NCBI GenBank assembly: GCA_003542655.1
Contig: DPKF01000147.1
Coordinates: 1-5,895, forward strand
DNA length: 5,895 nucleotides
Reading direction: 5' to 3'
Source of the DNA: Holosporales bacterium
GTDB taxonomy: Bacteria > Pseudomonadota > Alphaproteobacteria > Paracaedibacterales > UBA11393
Below are positions 5,890 through 5,895 of this stretch, piece by piece. Each line of letters opens with the position of its first letter. The stretch's first letter is position 1. Made by a program: the position numbers and the translations under genes. The notes under the pieces are model-generated. The model was not told the origin of the DNA. It saw only the letters and a program-made list of their open reading frames with translations, and ran no database searches.

Positions 5890-5895
5890 CATCCA

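Noticed and set aside
1..5895. CRISPR array, insertion sequence or attachment site
   Set aside because: No regularly spaced identical repeats, no transposase frame, and no paired terminal repeats with target duplication were seen. The 28-bp dyad occurs once.

Overview
This AT-rich window carries three complete genes and one gene tail, all on the + strand and using the standard code (TGA serves as a stop). It looks like an accessory region of a Gram-negative bacterium. The large third gene encodes a signal-peptide-bearing, beta-helical, haemagglutinin-like exoprotein. The low GC and the gene mix (AbiEii toxin, DUF4143 ATPase, giant adhesin) would fit an intracellular or symbiotic proteobacterium, for example of the Holosporales or Rickettsiales type. 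That assignment is inference; no marker gene is present.

Positions 1-905 hold the end of one reading frame and an AbiEii-family nucleotidyltransferase joined by an ATGA stop/start overlap. This is the usual layout of an AbiEi antitoxin/AbiEii toxin pair, but the upstream member is almost entirely outside the window. Positions 906-1130 are non-coding. They contain a 12-bp palindrome at the toxin stop, a loose inverted repeat, and a striking 28-bp dyad that overlaps the -35 box of a good promoter. Positions 1131-2273 encode a DUF4143-type AAA+ ATPase with intact Walker motifs and a PD-(D/E)XK-like C-terminal half.

Positions 2274-2703 lack a convincing gene. They end in a strong intrinsic terminator, a leader, and a good ribosome binding site for the next gene. 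Positions 2704-5889 encode a 1061-residue secreted protein. It has a long N-terminal extension before its signal peptide and a central run of Asn-Gly turns that alternate between two types (N-x-G and N-x-x-G-A). It ends in haemagglutinin-like repeats that stop unusually early for that family.

The toxin pair and the ATPase are probably separate transcription units that share an accessory locus. The exoprotein gene has its own upstream control region. No evidence in the window ties the three functions together. The best candidates for something undescribed are the two-type repeat architecture of the exoprotein, its unknown export route, and the operator-like dyad in front of the ATPase.
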